NCBI GenBank assembly: GCA_017562135.1
Contig: QEYB01001315.1
Coordinates: 1 to 64,000 of the forward strand
Length of the DNA stretch: 64,000 nucleotides
Reading direction: 5' to 3'
Source of the DNA: Dipylidium caninum
Taxonomy: Eukaryota > Platyhelminthes > Cestoda > Cyclophyllidea > Dipylidiidae
This document shows, piece by piece, positions 36,504 through 48,728 of the stretch (positions are counted from its first letter, which is position 1; every line of letters starts with the position of its first letter). The notes below the pieces were generated by a model, which did no database searches, had not been told where the DNA came from, and saw only the letters and a list, made by a program, of their open reading frames with translations. The position numbers and the translations under genes were made by a program.

Positions 36504-37495
36504 GAGGAGGAGAGGGAGGGAGGGAAATATAAATTAAGTGATGGGAATTTAAGGGGGCAACGAGTCTGTGGCGGTTAAAATGGTATCTCTTCTGTGGAAC
36601 TATTACTTTTCGTCTGCCATTACGCCAGCCGGAAGTGCTGACGTCTGAATGGATGGTAACAAGAAGGGAAAGAAAACACGAATGTGGTTTAATGCGGTCA
36701 TTTAAGTTAACTTCAATGCTTTCCAGGAAGGCAGATAGTCGGATCTCTAAATTAAACACGTTCGCTATATGCACCATATAGTATCAGTTTAAACAGAATA
36801 AACATTTCGGAATTAAGTCGCTTACTACCTCCTGGACGCCCTACGGCGAACATTAAAGGTAATTTGATTTCAAGAAGTCATCAACAAGAAGACTAATCGC
36901 TCCGCCACTGTCTGACAAGAGCTAATGTAAGTCGTCATTGAGTACAAAACGTACAATCTGAAAGTTGGTCAAGTGATCAGAAATTTGGCTGAACTGATAA
37001 GACTCTATACAAACAAGCTAAAATGACGAGTGGTAAGCCTGCCGATAATGGTGTCTTCAGGGTCACTGACGGACGCCGTAGGTGGGCTTGTCGACTGCCT
37101 CCCACGTATATCGGACTATAGGCCTAGAGGGTAACCCACCTATCCTGAAGCCAGACACGTCTGGTAGTAATCATCCCTGAGAAATCATTAGCTATATCAC
37201 TATTTGTAGGCTTTTATATTACTGAGTCTGGACTTACCATTTCCACCACTATGCGTAAGTGTTTTGCCATTTGTAGAGACAGAATAGTAGAGGCGGTCAC
37301 AGGGATTTCGCAGTTCGATGGCGAGATTCCAACTGTTTGGAGATATATAATCTGCGTGCTGCATCGATTATGTCAAGGATTTTGGCCTTTTTCGATGGTT
37401 TGAACTGCATCCGAAACTGTTCTTTCCGTGGTAAGCGATGCATACGTCTCCGTCTTTGCGATACTTTCCCCCCCCCACGCCCCCACATAAAGGAA

Positions 37496-38149
37496 ATGAG
37501 GACTACACGCCCCCTTTTGACATCCGCCCCTCGCTTTCATGACGGTATTAAAACAACTTGGTGGATTATTCGGTTTGATGTCTGAGTTCTCAGCGATATT
37601 CGTGTTTGAGGCATCTGGCTATCTTGCCACTAACCCAACATTCTCATGTCCCCGAACGCATTGATCAATTGCACCACGGAGAGTTTCATAATGGAAGATT
37701 GCTGTCGAAATGTATATTGTTGTGGACGTCTAGGAAAAGGGAGCATAATCCGTAAGTGGTTTACAGTGCAATGCGTGGCCTCTCTCATTACAGTACATGC
37801 TTGTATGCGTTTGCAGAAACTGCTTCCAGTAAGACTAATCGTGGCAGGCTTCGACGTATAACTCCTGCGAAACTTCCATTCAAATTCCTTCCTCGCGTTC
37901 CCACTCTCCTAACGGCGGCAGGTAGGAGCATGGTCAATAAGCTCCATTGAAGTTCGCCTGGTTTAAACTGTACCCTCATTCTTCATGTGAATGTGACACC
38001 TACGAGCATTTTTAGATAGTTGTTCTGAGACAGTATTTGCCAGTGCCTCCGCGGAAGTAGTATTAGAGTGGAGGTGTGGTATTGATTGTCGCAATTGGGT
38101 ACAGGCCGAAGCAGAACGTAACATTGAAGGTGGCGGTTTCGGCAAGAAC
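37496..38149. other. Stretch between the right arm and the first dispersed repeat; nothing assigned
   Basis: I found only chance-length frames and no repeat or RNA. The missing N-terminal TRAPPC13 exons would be expected on the minus strand somewhere from here to about 42.7 kb, but I could not recognise them. Confidence 0.35.
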
Positions 38150-39020
38150 ACCTTCCACACTCTTCTGTGGCCATTTGCAGCTCTCCACTTGATGTAGCCA
38201 AGATTCCATTTCCCTCATTTTCGAGTTGGCGTGAACACAGCGCGACAATAAACCGATTGCCAGATAGAGGACATCGACGCCTAACAGTTTAGAAGGCGAC
38301 TCAACTTTATCGGCATGGAATGAGTATGTGCTGTAATTTATGGCATCTCCATTTTCTTATATGTCAGTCAGGGCAAAGATGCCCTGCTCTTCATATTTCA
38401 CTCCGTTTTGGCAGTAATAAGTAGACCACGTCGACACTTGAGTGATCAACGCGTATACACTCTACCTTTTGGCGACGCCCACAGTGATGCACTCCGACTG
38501 TTAGTGTAGGTCCTCTGGCACTGATGCCTAGACATGGTGGAACTCGACACAATCACCCACTCCGTTATCCACATTATCCACGGTGAAGCCAAAGCATGTA
38601 CCCTCAATGGCTTCAAGAAGAAGAAAGTTCTGCGGCAATTTGCTTAGAAGATGTATGAGATAGTCGTAGGTGGAGGTGGATTTGAAGCACGGAAGCGGAG
38701 CGATTGTGTAGCAGTTTAGTAGAGCTGCCTGGAGAGGAGAAACAATAAAGTTTGAGTGGCAAGTAGCGGAAGCGGCGTTTAATAGTCGTACTTGGTCATA
38801 TCCGTCATAAATCTGCTGACGGGATCTGAGTGGCTCACTCCTACTTCACGTCGCGTAGGTGCGTTCTATGGGGAAACACGCTAACAACGTCTCTATACCC
38901 GTCTTCCTGGCGTCTGCTAAATTTGTCGGGAAGGGATACAAATGCACAAGCATTGCTTACACTCCTAAACAAGCCGATACACTGCTTCACCGCTCGCTGT
39001 TGCCAAACCGCCATTCACGT
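38150..39020. repeat. Dispersed repeat, copy A (blocks R1 and R4)
   Basis: 38150-38400 (R1) matches 40170-40440, including cacactcttctgtggc and atcgacgcct. 38530-39020 (R4) matches 46080-46230 and 46640-46810, including catggtg(g/c)aactcgacac and ggcttcaagaagaagaaagt. On the minus strand one end of R4 reads SRFMTDMTKYDY and a stop, close to the matching SMPFKRFMAAMTKYDY in copy C. This could be the remnant of a GT31 C-terminus with its 3' flank. Confidence 0.7.
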
Positions 39021-40169
39021 CGTCTGAGAATGAATGAATTGCATAGTGAGCAATGCCGACTTGCAACAGTGCCAAGCTGTGCGTAATGTGTCAGGTGGCA
39101 TACACGCGGAGCAAGTGTACCGCGACGTCTAGCGCTGATGCAAAAAAGTCGCGTTGCTGAAGTTTCATACAACCACCGCCCCAAACAGCTTTCATACTCT
39201 CCACATAGTTGCGTTGTCATTGTCGATCAGGTTGTGACGTCTGTCGGCTACCACCACCCCACGAATTAGCCCCGCCTTTTTCGTGCCCTACCAGTAGCGC
39301 TTAGAGGTCACATAAACAGATCGGTCAGCCAAAAGCCCTACTACGTGAAGACTGTGCTGCACGCACAGGAGCGAGGAAGTTGGAACGACAACATCGGCCC
39401 AGGATTGAGACAGGAGTACGTGGTAACGATCAGTCCCAACGCCAGACTCAAAAGCATCGCCCACCACCGACGGTTTTCGAGTGCACACAGCCAATGCTTC
39501 TAGTCGGCGAAATTCCTCGAGTCGTAACAACCGTCCTTGCGAGACTTTGTGGAGGACAAAACACGGATGCATCACATGCAAGTTGCTTGATAATATAAAC
39601 GCCCGCCATTGTGAGATGGGATTTGTCTCCTCTTGACCCTCAAGTCATGTAAGTCTGAGACCTGCGTCCGCCAAGTGATAGGATGATTTGCACCACCTCC
39701 GAAAGTCTTACCGCCGCTGAAGGGGTCTTTGATGGTCTTAGCCACTCTTGGTTATGTGCAACTTTGGGGGTCACCAACACCAATTGACACGTATACTGTC
39801 TTGACTTCTCAAACTACCATCGCTCACTGGTATCGCTCAAAGGGGGCCGTGGGGTCACACAAACATGGAGCCCTCGCTCACACTAATGGAGGCTAAGGAC
39901 TGCTCATCCCATCATGAAGATCGGCGGCGACCGCCTCATGCTAGCGTAAATTAATCAACCTCTCTATATACAGACTGCGAGGACGAATCCGAGGATTTCC
40001 CTTTGGAGGCCAACCGAAGATAAGCATTTGACTACTCGTTGTTTGGAAGCTTAATTTCACTGCGTCTACCGAGTTTTTTTGATCGTGTGTGCGCATTCGT
40101 CTAACACGAGAGCAAGTCGATGTCTTAAACTTCTGACCAAATAGGACGCTCAATTGGTGGCGGATTCGA
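39021..40169. other. Stretch without a recognisable gene
   Basis: Frames of up to 97 codons lie on the minus strand, but none shows a recognisable motif. No repeat partner was noticed. Confidence 0.4.
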
Positions 40170-41040
40170 TAAAAACACTTTCTACACTCTTCTGTGGCTA
40201 TTTTCAACTCTCCATTTGACGTAGCCACGATTCCGTTTCCCCGTGTTCCAGTTGGCGTGATAAAAGCGCGGCCATAAACGGATGGTCAGAGAGAGAACAT
40301 CGACGCCTGACAGTTTATGAGGCGACGCAACCTTATCGGCATCCGCTTCGTTATCTATTCCGCCATGGAATGAGCATGTGTTGCAATTTTTGGCATCTCC
40401 ATTTTGCTATATGTTGGTCAGGGCAAAGACTGCAGTCTTCTTGGTGTGGGTGGAGCATTGGTATTGAGAGAGTTTAGTAGGGGATAGTAGTGAAAGTAGA
40501 GGTGAGCCAATGGGATTGGGGACCTTAACTAATTTAGGAAATTCTGTGTTTTCAGTTTTCCTATATGCAAATAGAATAGGTAGCCAAAATCTCCCGACTT
40601 GATCAGGCTAAGCAAATTGGACCATGCAACTCTCATCATGTGTCTCCGTGAGGGCTCCTTTCCAAATGAGTCCCCTACAAACACCATCATATGACCGCAC
40701 TTAGTCCTCTTCCGAGACGTCAATTAATTTATCAAACATCTTTATGATTTTTAAAGCCATAAATAGGAGAAAGAGTAATCTCTGTTGTGATAGCATGGGA
40801 AACCACCACAGCGCTACTTGACTCAAATTACGCGTGCTCACGTGGCAAATGGGGGAGGGGGGACAAGATGGATTTGGATAAAGCCGTTAAGATCAGCGCT
40901 CCAAAGGAATATTGAGACACCTCGAAGCACTAACCTTCACTACCGAATTGGCGTTGATTCACAGTGAATGACTTTGTATTTGCTGATTGTAACGCATTTA
41001 GATAATGCAATTAGGGTTCAAAAAACTGAGTAATGACACC
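40170..41040. repeat. Dispersed repeat, copy B (blocks R1, R2 and R3)
   Basis: R1 matches copy A. R2 (40385-40731) is almost identical to 45207-45553, with about six differences in 347 bases. R3 (about 40790-41040) matches 45590-45900 and, more weakly, 52370-52690 (landmark cgctacttgactcaaatt). The order R1-R2-R3 here and R2-R3-R4 in copy C suggests a parent unit R1-R2-R3-R4 of about 2 kb. Confidence 0.8.
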
Positions 41041-41213
41041 GACTGGCTTTGGGGGACGATGGACTCATTTCAGCACTGGCCTCAGCAACAGAGTGCGTGT
41101 GTACGACACTTCATAGCCCCCTCATTGCTCCCTCATGAGTTGGAGAGATAGTATTCTGGTTGATTTGTCCAATACTTCGATTTCTTTGCTCTCTTCATTT
41201 ACATCTCAACCAG

Positions 41214-41294
41214 GCTTTCACTAGCCACCATGGCCACAACGTCACCATTGGTGCTTGCCTCACCAGAGACTTCATTGAAACTCATCTTACACGG
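41214..41294 (+). CDS. Candidate small exon, unidentified
   Basis: A good acceptor (cttcatttacatctcaaccag) and donor (cgg|gtaaga) bound 27 phase-0 codons reading HNVTIGACLTRDFIETHLTR at the end. A downstream frame ending SKREAELAST and a stop near 41860 could be a terminal exon, but the phases do not join directly. The family is not recognised. Confidence 0.3.
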
Positions 41295-42708
41295 GTAAGA
41301 CATTGTCATTTCGTTTCTATGTCGCCATGCAAGTAATGAAAATGTCTACAAGCGGGGAGCACTTTGTGCAACGAGTGCCCACGAAAAAATCATTGTCTCT
41401 CCTCGCCATCCGTGATCGGTGGACTAACCACCCACGAGGCAAACTAGCACACTCGGTTATTTCACAACGCTGCTCTGCGACCCCTATGAGTAGACCACCG
41501 TTGCTAAGTCGCTCAGATGGTGCCGACCATTCCGCTTGTTCGATTTCCCTAAACACGACTACTCTACACACGCAAAATTGCCAGACTATTTTAGCGGACA
41601 CAATTTAACCACTGGCCCGAAAAATGAATACGGTGGTGTGTTGTGGCATTCTGTGGTTCTCTTTCCACAACGTGTCAAATACCCCCAACCACATGAGTGT
41701 GGGCTCATTAGCCTGCTTCGAAGTCATTCAACATGTAGTTATTGTTGCGAATGGTGTATATTCTTGCCGCGAAAATTTTCACATGTTTCCGACACTGCCT
41801 AAAAGCCATGCTCTAGCTCAATTACTATCAAAACGAGAAGCTGAATTGGCATCCACCTAAATCATTATGTTCCGGCACAGGACATATGTAACCTCAGAAC
41901 AGACAATCCTCGCCGCATTCCTTAATAGTGGAAGCATCTCGAAAGCGTAATTATGAGCTACTACAGCCAACATAGGCTCATTTTTCTCACATTCACCTGC
42001 TAGTGGAGAAGAAGCGCTTAAAATCTTTCTCCATACACTGACTCAAGCGGTGCATCGCATTACGTCATTGCATGGAAGTTGTTTGCCTTTCCCGGAAGAA
42101 GTAGAATATCGGTTCTTTGTACCACCTTACTGTCATAATCGCAAGCGAGATGTGAGTGTCTCATTCGTAGCAATCGAAGCAACGCCAAAATGTGAGCTTG
42201 ACAGTAGGATTTGAGCAAAAGCTACATATGCTGAATTTGCGCGCCGTAGAGATGGTAATAACCACTCGTCGGGTATGTGGTGCGTACAAGTTAGTTAGAT
42301 GTTGGCTAAAGTCGGCGACGTAGTCAGCTGGCAAAGGCATGTAGGACTTCTCGAGTTGGTAGATCCCAGGCAGTTATAGCTTAAGAGAGCGTCTTCCATT
42401 ATGCACATTTGCGGCTGGTCATTTATCTGCCATACTTATGTCTGTTTAACTCTGTTGCATGACCAATCGGAGACGTCGAGGGAACCCAATCAACGATTTT
42501 CCTGCGATGCGTCCAAGGAGCATGAGAGAACATAGCCTTCGGCCTTCTCAGGAAGACCCAACCCACGTGATAAGGTAGAAAAATAGTCACCTCCAATGAA
42601 AGATGTCCTTTCCTCTTCTTGAGGATGGTCTGTCAAGACGATTGACCATTGTCGGGCCATTTGCCTTGCAGACTACATAAACAATAGGAAAATATTTGCT
42701 AGAGTTAG
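41295..42708. other. Stretch downstream of the GT31 gene; no further gene assigned
   Basis: Overlapping plus-strand frames of up to about 100 codons lie at 41303-41860 and are discussed with the candidate exon. The remainder shows nothing. No clear polyadenylation signal for the GT31 gene was identified immediately after its stop. Confidence 0.35.
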
Positions 42709-43590
42709 TCACTTGGTCTGCATATACCGTGCCATAGCAACCATGGCGGGTCGTTTGGCCTTATTTAAAATATCGTATCCTACGTGATCAAATGTGGTGT
42801 TCAAATGTCGTTGCGAAATGCCCAACTTGAAGGCCACGAGTCCGAGGTAGACATCCTCGTGCATGTAATTGTGCTTTGTGTACGCGGCCGCGATCGCCAT
42901 ATCGTCAACGATATCGGCTCCGAAAAACTGAGAAAAGCCCCTGGGATATGGACACATATAAGGCCAGGGAACTTCGACGGGTGAAAGGTAAATTTTGGAC
43001 GTTGGTGTTCGGGTGGCAAAGTCTTTCTCCGCAATATACCCATAAATGGCAGTCCTCAGATGCTTCTTTTCAGTCGATAACTTGAAGGCCTGAATCATTG
43101 ACAGATTCATGCGGTGATCGTCGTCTATCGTCATGAAGAAATCATTATGGTTCTTGTCACAGAATCCCGACATCCAACGGAGATTGGTAATCGTTTTCCA
43201 TGTCAGGTTGTAATAGGTGTCTTCATAGTCCGCCAGAAGAATATCATCATATTTGGTAATTTCATCGTTGATTTGTGTGACAACATCGAGTCCTCTTCCG
43301 TCGTAGTGTTGTAACATGTCCCCCCCTTGTGAAGTTAGATTCATGCGGTCACCAGATCGATTGAAATATCTGCCACCGTGCTTCCGAGGCAGTCCGACAC
43401 TGAACACATAGCCGACTCGGAAGGAAGGGAAGAGAACTGCTTGGCGGTTCATGAATGCCCGAAATTCCTTCCTCGCCTCCGCGTTGTACACTGCGTTCTT
43501 GACCACTACGATAAGGTCGTGTCGTTTACCATTAGCGCAGACAGATTTGCTGGTCTTAAGAATCCGTATTGGAGAGTTGTACATGGGTGC
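42709..43590 (-). CDS. GT31 beta-1,3-galactosyltransferase-like gene, exon 2 (catalytic domain)
   Basis: This exon encodes the lumenal catalytic domain of a Golgi glycosyltransferase that adds galactose or a related sugar to glycans. It begins after an excellent acceptor (gtcttctctctttctcgcag) and reads APMYNSPIRILKTSKSVCAN in phase 0, continuous with exon 1, then runs 293 codons to a stop. Visible GT31 features, by spliced residue: FSVGLPR near 201-207; DDILLADYEDTYYNLTWKT near 253-271; the metal/nucleotide-sugar motif FFMTIDDDH with DDD at 294-296; VEVPWP near 343-348; and EDVYLGLVAFKLG starting at 383. All key motifs are intact. The donor could be UDP-Gal or UDP-GlcNAc/GalNAc; sequence alone does not decide. 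The full protein is 431 residues. Confidence 0.92.
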   Translation of the reverse strand, partial: APMYNSPIRILKTSKSVCANGKRHDLIVVVKNAVYNAEARKEFRAFMNRQAVLFPSFRVGYVFSVGLPRKHGGRYFNRSGDRMNLTSQGGDMLQHYDGRGLDVVTQINDEITKYDDILLADYEDTYYNLTWKTITNLRWMSGFCDKNHNDFFMTIDDDHRMNLSMIQAFKLSTEKKHLRTAIYGYIAEKDFATRTPTSKIYLSPVEVPWPYMCPYPRGFSQFFGADIVDDMAIAAAYTKHNYMHEDVYLGLVAFKLGISQRHLNTTFDHVGYDILNKAKRPAMVAMARYMQTK

Positions 43591-44529
43591 CTGCGAGAAA
43601 GAGAGAAGACGAGAAGTGATGTCTCAAAGCTCTATCCATCGAACAACGCATTTTGTCACAAATTGGCGCTCAGAGCAACTGGGCTCTTTTACGTGAGTGA
43701 GAAGAGAAGGCTCTACAAACAAATAAGTACCAGAACGAGTCATTAATGATGGTTGCAAGAATTGCAGCGAAGTAGAGGAATGCGGATTAATGGGAGATTT
43801 TATAAGGTAAAGTCACTCAGGATGGAGACCGGAAAGCCGTGAGATTAACAGCAATGGCACAAATACCCGACTTTAAGGGGAGATTCTAAGTGCTCTTCGC
43901 TATCACAGTGTATGATGGGTGAGTGGAAAATCAGGCTACAAAATTGGGATTGGAACTGACCTTTGTGAGGCAAGTGTGCATATATCTCAGACTCTTACAA
44001 TTTAGGGTACGTTTGTTGAAAAACTATGGAAATGCATTGGAATATATAATCTCATTACTAATCACATGTCAGATTGGGCGCTATCGCCACACGTTTGATC
44101 CGCTCCACGTAAACAGATCTCATAATACTGGCATATAGTTCAGGTAACGTGCAAGCATACTTCCTTGAATGGCATCGGTGGAGTAATGGCAACCAGAATA
44201 GAAAAACCGAACATCACTCGCTAGCCCATGACAAGATAGCAGGGAAACGAATCTGCCCTGAATGAGGCACCATGGGGAGGGATATGGGTCAATGCTGCGA
44301 AGTGAGTCATTTTTGCTCAAACTCGTTACATTCCAAAACTACAGTATTTAACTTCCTTCGACTGATAGTGCAAGAAATCAGCCTTGGTTTTCACCTGCAA
44401 TTTTCTCTAATAGTATGACATGCGGATCTCCCCTATTGGTTTTCGATGTTCTCGTGAAAGGGGAAAGCTTTGATGTACCATTTTGGTTCAACATTACTAA
44501 TTCCCCTAGAATTACTGTGTCTTACTTAC
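43591..44529 (-). other. Intron of the GT31 gene
   Basis: A 939-base intron begins with gtaagtaag and ends with ctttctcgcag; it is phase 0. Splicing joins NIKRGKPVNV to APMYNSPIRI without altering the frame. No feature of its own is seen in it. Confidence 0.85.
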
Positions 44530-44943
44530 CACATTCACAGGCTTGCCACGTTTAATATTCTGCACAATCAATCCCATGTCCACGTCTTGTGGATAAGTGC
44601 GACATATGTTCGGAAACCTCATATTTTTCCACATAACGTGTGGAAGTTGTGAGAGGTCATAAAATGTGACTTTGGTGTTATTCGTCGGGGCGGAGAAAAG
44701 GTCACTGAGGAGATATTTTTTCTGCTGGTCTGTTGAAGCTTGGGTACGCTCCACCTGCACACAAAGCATGATGTTGTACATGCCGTCAATTTCGATGTCT
44801 CTTCGATTTGATGGCGGCCACTTGCAAGATGCAGGCCAGTCACCTTTCAACTTGAGGAAGCTCGAAAACCCGTATAGTAGAAGGAGGACAATGCAAATAG
44901 CGAGGATCCAGAACTTGCACCTAGGAGTGGCCCTTCCCTTCAT
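44530..44943 (-). CDS. GT31 gene, exon 1 (cytosolic tail, signal anchor and stem)
   Basis: The exon begins at an ATG with an in-frame TAA 12 bases upstream, which fixes the start, and gives 138 codons. Residues 1-10 are basic (MKGRATPRCK). Residues about 11-29 form a hydrophobic signal anchor (FWILAICIVLLLLYGFSSFL), typical of type II Golgi enzymes, followed by a stem to residue 138 ending RGKPVNV. The donor is gtg|gtaagt. Together with exon 2 it makes one apparently complete gene, a member of the GT31 group that is expanded in tapeworms. It lies between dispersed-repeat copies B and C. Confidence 0.9.
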
Positions 44944-45206
44944 GACTCTGCGTTAGGTTGGACCAGGAGATGACATTGAACGAACAATTAGGTGAATGAC
45001 ATCACTTTCGAATGCATGTAAATAGTCAATGCTGGAAAATTGAGAGTGTAGTGAAAGATTTAGTGGATACCCATTGGTGGAATAACGGTAGTGTGTGAGT
45101 GCATAGACAACAACAACTTCCATTTATATCCCGCCTTTGGGTTAATCGAATTGAATTTGCGGTGCCTGAGTCTGGCTGGAAAGGACTCATGAGCTAATCA
45201 TTAGCT

Positions 45207-46810
45207 AATTTTTGGCATCTCCATTTTGCTATATGTTGGTCAGGGCAAAGACTGCAGTCTTCTTGGTGTGGGTGGAGCATTGGTATTGAGAGAGTTTAGT
45301 AGGGGATAGTAGTGAAATTAGAGGTGAGCCAATGGGGTTGGGGACCTTAACTAATTTAGGAAATTCTTTGTTTTCAGTTTTCCTATATGCAAATAGAATA
45401 GGTAGCCAAAATATCCCGACTTGATCAGGCTAAGCAAATTGGACCATGCAACTCTCATCATGAGTCTCCGTGAGGGCTCCTTTCCAAATGAGTCCCCTAC
45501 AAACACCATCATATGACCGCACTTAGTCCTCTTCCGAGACGTCAATTAATTTAATAACCGGTCATATGAACTTCTAGAGCCTAAAAGTCATAACAGCGCT
45601 ACTTGACTCAAATTTCAGTTGCTAACGTAGCAGATGGGGAGACAAGATGGATTTGGATTAAGCCGATAAGATCAGCGCTCCAGAGGAATATTGAGACACC
45701 TCGGTGAATGATGTGGTATTCGGTGATTCTAAAACATTTCGGCAACGTAAGGACGGTTTGCATTACTGAGAAAATTCGAAACTCTCCTGTGACCATAAAG
45801 CGGTTGTCAAATGGATCAGTAGGGTTTGTGGAGTGCGGCGGAAATGAGTGACACAGGCACATGTCCCCTGCACCAGCCTTAATTCTGCTGTCGAATGTGG
45901 CAAACGCGATGAAATGTAGAAGAAGCATATCAGTGTTTCTGTGGAGCTCAGGTTTTCTCTGAACACATCCTTTGTGCTTCCTGACTCCAAATTCAACATC
46001 ACTTCTTTGTCTTCGCCAAAATCTACCTAGTTGTTATGGTCTTTAGACAATTTACTCTGCATTGTGTCGCCTCTCTGTCTACAGACATGGTGCAACTCGA
46101 CACCAACACACACTGTTATCCCCATTATCCACGGTGAAGCCAAAGCATGTCTTCGATGGCTTCAAGAAGAAGAAAGTTATGCGCCAAGTTGATTAGAAGA
46201 TGCATGAGATAGTCGTAGGTGGAAGTAGAATTGAAGCATGGAAGTGACAGTTGCCTGATTCGGGTTAAATGAGAAGTGAGATGTGTGAGGACACAACGGT
46301 GAGAGGGTTGATGCTTTACGCCTAGTGTGCTGGTATGATATGCGGGGGTAGTGAAGTGGATTGCGACAGCTCCATGCGCCAACGTGACAGAATAGATGAT
46401 AAAAAGGGAGGATCAATTGTGCAGCAGCTTAGTAGGGCTGTGTGATGAGGCGAAACACCAAATTTTGATTGCCAAGTAGCAGAAGCGCCGGCACAAAGAG
46501 GGGCCACACGAAAGGATTTGGCACTACCCTCTTCAAACTCGACTCGCTAAATCATCTGTTAATACGGTTATCACCACGTATTTGACCGCTCACCCTTGTG
46601 ATACATTTAAAATGGGGAGAAAATATGATTAAGTTGCCATGCTGTTGACAGTTAGTAGTCGTACTTGGTCATAGCCGCCATAAATCTCTTGAAGGGCATC
46701 GAGTGGCTCACTCCTATTTTACCTCGTGCAGGCGCGTTCCATGGGGCAAGACGCCACCGACGACTGTGTCCTCGTCTTCCTGCCGTCTGCCAATTTTGAT
46801 GGGTAAGGGA
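45207..46810. repeat. Dispersed repeat, copy C (blocks R2, R3 and R4)
   Basis: R2 (45207-45553) is near-identical to copy B; R3 (about 45590-45900) matches copies B and D; R4 (46080-46230 and 46640-46810) matches copy A. On the minus strand R3 keeps an open reading (SFPPHSTNPTDPFDNRF) comparable with copy D (AFPSHSTHPTGRFDKRL). The end of R4 reads SHSMPFKRFMAAMTKYDY and a stop. I infer that the unit derives from the 3' portion and flank of a duplicated GT31-type gene, but the link is weak. Confidence 0.75.
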
Positions 46811-47365
46811 TGTAAAGCACAGCAGTCGACACACATCAGAGTATACGAACACTTTCTCCTTCCTTCTTCAACGATTGCGAGGGCAAAGAGGTGCCAAGGG
46901 AGGAGGTGACAACCCATTTGCAGAATGTCTCTGTCGAGTCATGAATGTCCTCCAACGATCGCGGATGCACGTCTCATTACACATAAATTTAGATTAGGAG
47001 TGATTTAGCCAAGGATTAAGCGTTCCACGTTTGCCGGGTTGCTGGTACACGATGGAGTGTAAGGCCTCCACAACCTCGACTTCCTCGTCCACTCTGAGGA
47101 GACATTGTGACAAGGCGAATATGTGAGCGATGGTGCTTCGTTATGTGTGTGTATGTGTGAGAAAAATGTCGGAGAGAGATGGCAAGTAATCAAGTGTCCC
47201 CCATTGTTCTTCTATTCCCCTATTCCCCCGTGCCCCCCTCGCTGACTCACTCACAAACAAACACTGGTGACATGTCGACTTGACGAATAATAGTTGGAAA
47301 CTCGCCCGCTTGGCCTGCATCATATAGTATTAATCGGCTCCTCGCGGCGTCGCGTACAATGTTCC
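46811..47365. other. Stretch without a recognisable gene
   Basis: Nothing convincing is seen before the GT31 pseudogene that begins near 47366. Confidence 0.4.
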
Positions 47366-47935
47366 TTATAGGCACCATGGAAAATGCACACAACGAACGT
47401 GCATACGAAACTTGTGACGTCTTCATCGTGCGCTAGTAGCTGCCAGCAAATATGGAAAAGCGGCTGTTGCAAGAAATAAATGAACTTGCGGAGCTTCTCG
47501 ACGGTGACTACGAGGACACATAATACAAAGTGATTTTGTCGACCATACACTCCCCCCTTCGTCTTCCTCGACGATGACTACGCTGTCAACACTACCAAAT
47601 TGGTGGAGTTTATTCGGTCGAAAACGCCAGATCAGTTAAAGGAGATTGGTCACGGCTTCTCAATGGCCACGTATCCAATGGAGCGAATAATGTCCAGTTC
47701 ACCTCGATGGATCTTTTCAAAACGCAAAGTCCCCTGGCCGAGGCACGTGCACGAGCACTTTGGCATGTACAGCATGTGGAGTTACCGCCACGTGCACAAT
47801 ATGGCTCTGGCAATGCACTTCACCAAACCCCTAGTGGTCGAAGACATGTGGTTGACAATTGTGCAACACAAGTTAGGCCTCGCGTTCACCAAACTAGATG
47901 GCATGTACTTCCAGCTGAAAGGCCGAAATAGGCTT
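47366..47935 (+). pseudogene. Broken GT31 galactosyltransferase-like gene
   Basis: The first part reads FLIGTMENAHNERAYETCDV, then two adjacent TAG codons (about 47434-47439), then LLQEINELAELLDGDYEDT and a TAA at 47521-47523. The second part, in another frame, reads PPFVFLDDDYAVNTTKLVEF, then FSKRKVPWPRHV, HNMALAMHFTKPLVVEDMWL and KLGLAFTKLDGMYFQLKGR. Compared with the intact gene at 42709-44943, about 40-50 bases are missing between the DYEDT and DDD motifs, with a frame change. The DDDY and VEDMWL motifs survive. With three stops and a deletion the copy cannot encode a full enzyme. Its strand is opposite to the intact gene. Confidence 0.85.
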
Positions 47936-48115
47936 GTCACCTGCTCGAATTTGTTTTCACTCTACTCGACCAATTTGTCCAACGTGGATGTGCTATTTAA
48001 GGTGGTGCAACGGGTTCACCACTACCACTATTCGAAACTTATCCTTTTTCTCTTAAAGAATACATATATTGTCTTTCTGGAGCCACATTTTTCAGGCAAT
48101 ATATGCAATATATAA

Positions 48116-48728
48116 GAGGCGCAGAAATAGCACTTCAATGCACATCGGATCAGCAGCTCTGACCGTTAGCCCAATTGCCATATGTACTCGGGCGACAGTT
48201 CATGATGTTCTTCATATTTGGTAGTGCAGATAAGGATATGATGTAGAGAACCCAACGTAACGACCACTTTACCTGTTTTCATCTCAACTTTGTGCCTGAT
48301 TCGCGGCTGTCCAGCAGCGTATTTTAACAATGTAAATATCCGTTCTAAGTTACGCCAAGCATTGGAAGAATGTGAGCATTCACTGAGCCTCAGGTATTTG
48401 ATGCTTAACACGAGTGTGGGCGTAAAAATGGTCATGGGTTCTAACACAAAAATCAAATCACACATCATGATAGCGCATATTTTTGGAGTATCAACAAACT
48501 GACCTCTGTCGACATGTTAAAAGTTTACTGTGATTGCTTGAGCTGTCATTTGTCGATTCTGCACAAAAGTGACATGAATGTCGGAATCGTTCTAGTCTTG
48601 TTGGCATTTTGACATGCATGACGAGGACAACCCACCAGGCGCGACTCACGAGCATGCCCTCTTCCAGGTTTTAATGTCTACGACAAATGCGGCATAGTTG
48701 GAGGGTTATTCACGACGACAATATGTTC
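48116..48728. other. Stretch between two GT31 pseudogenes; nothing assigned
   Basis: Frames of 100 codons (minus, 48468-48166) and 70 codons (plus) overlap here, neither with a motif I can place. Confidence 0.35.

Larger units (their letters stand above)
29810..37495 (-). repeat. TRAPPC13: Right arm of the large inverted duplication
   Basis: This is the reverse-complement partner of 5245-14525 (anchors listed there). It is about 1.6 kb shorter, through lack of the 12230-12845 segment and a shorter non-aligning block at about 33080-34880. Unlike the left arm it carries TRAPPC13 exon d, and the gene continues past the arm into the spacer, so this arm sits in the more complete locus. Its AG-rich tract is expanded into a minisatellite near 36.4 kb. 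Similarity ends near 37495 (gtgggggcg, versus gtgggagtg on the left). Confidence 0.85.

Noticed and set aside
36302..36532. Gly-Lys-Gly-Arg repeat protein (and Pro-Leu-Pro repeat on the other strand).
   Set aside because: It is a by-product of the 15-bp minisatellite; the matching left-arm sequence does not keep the frame.
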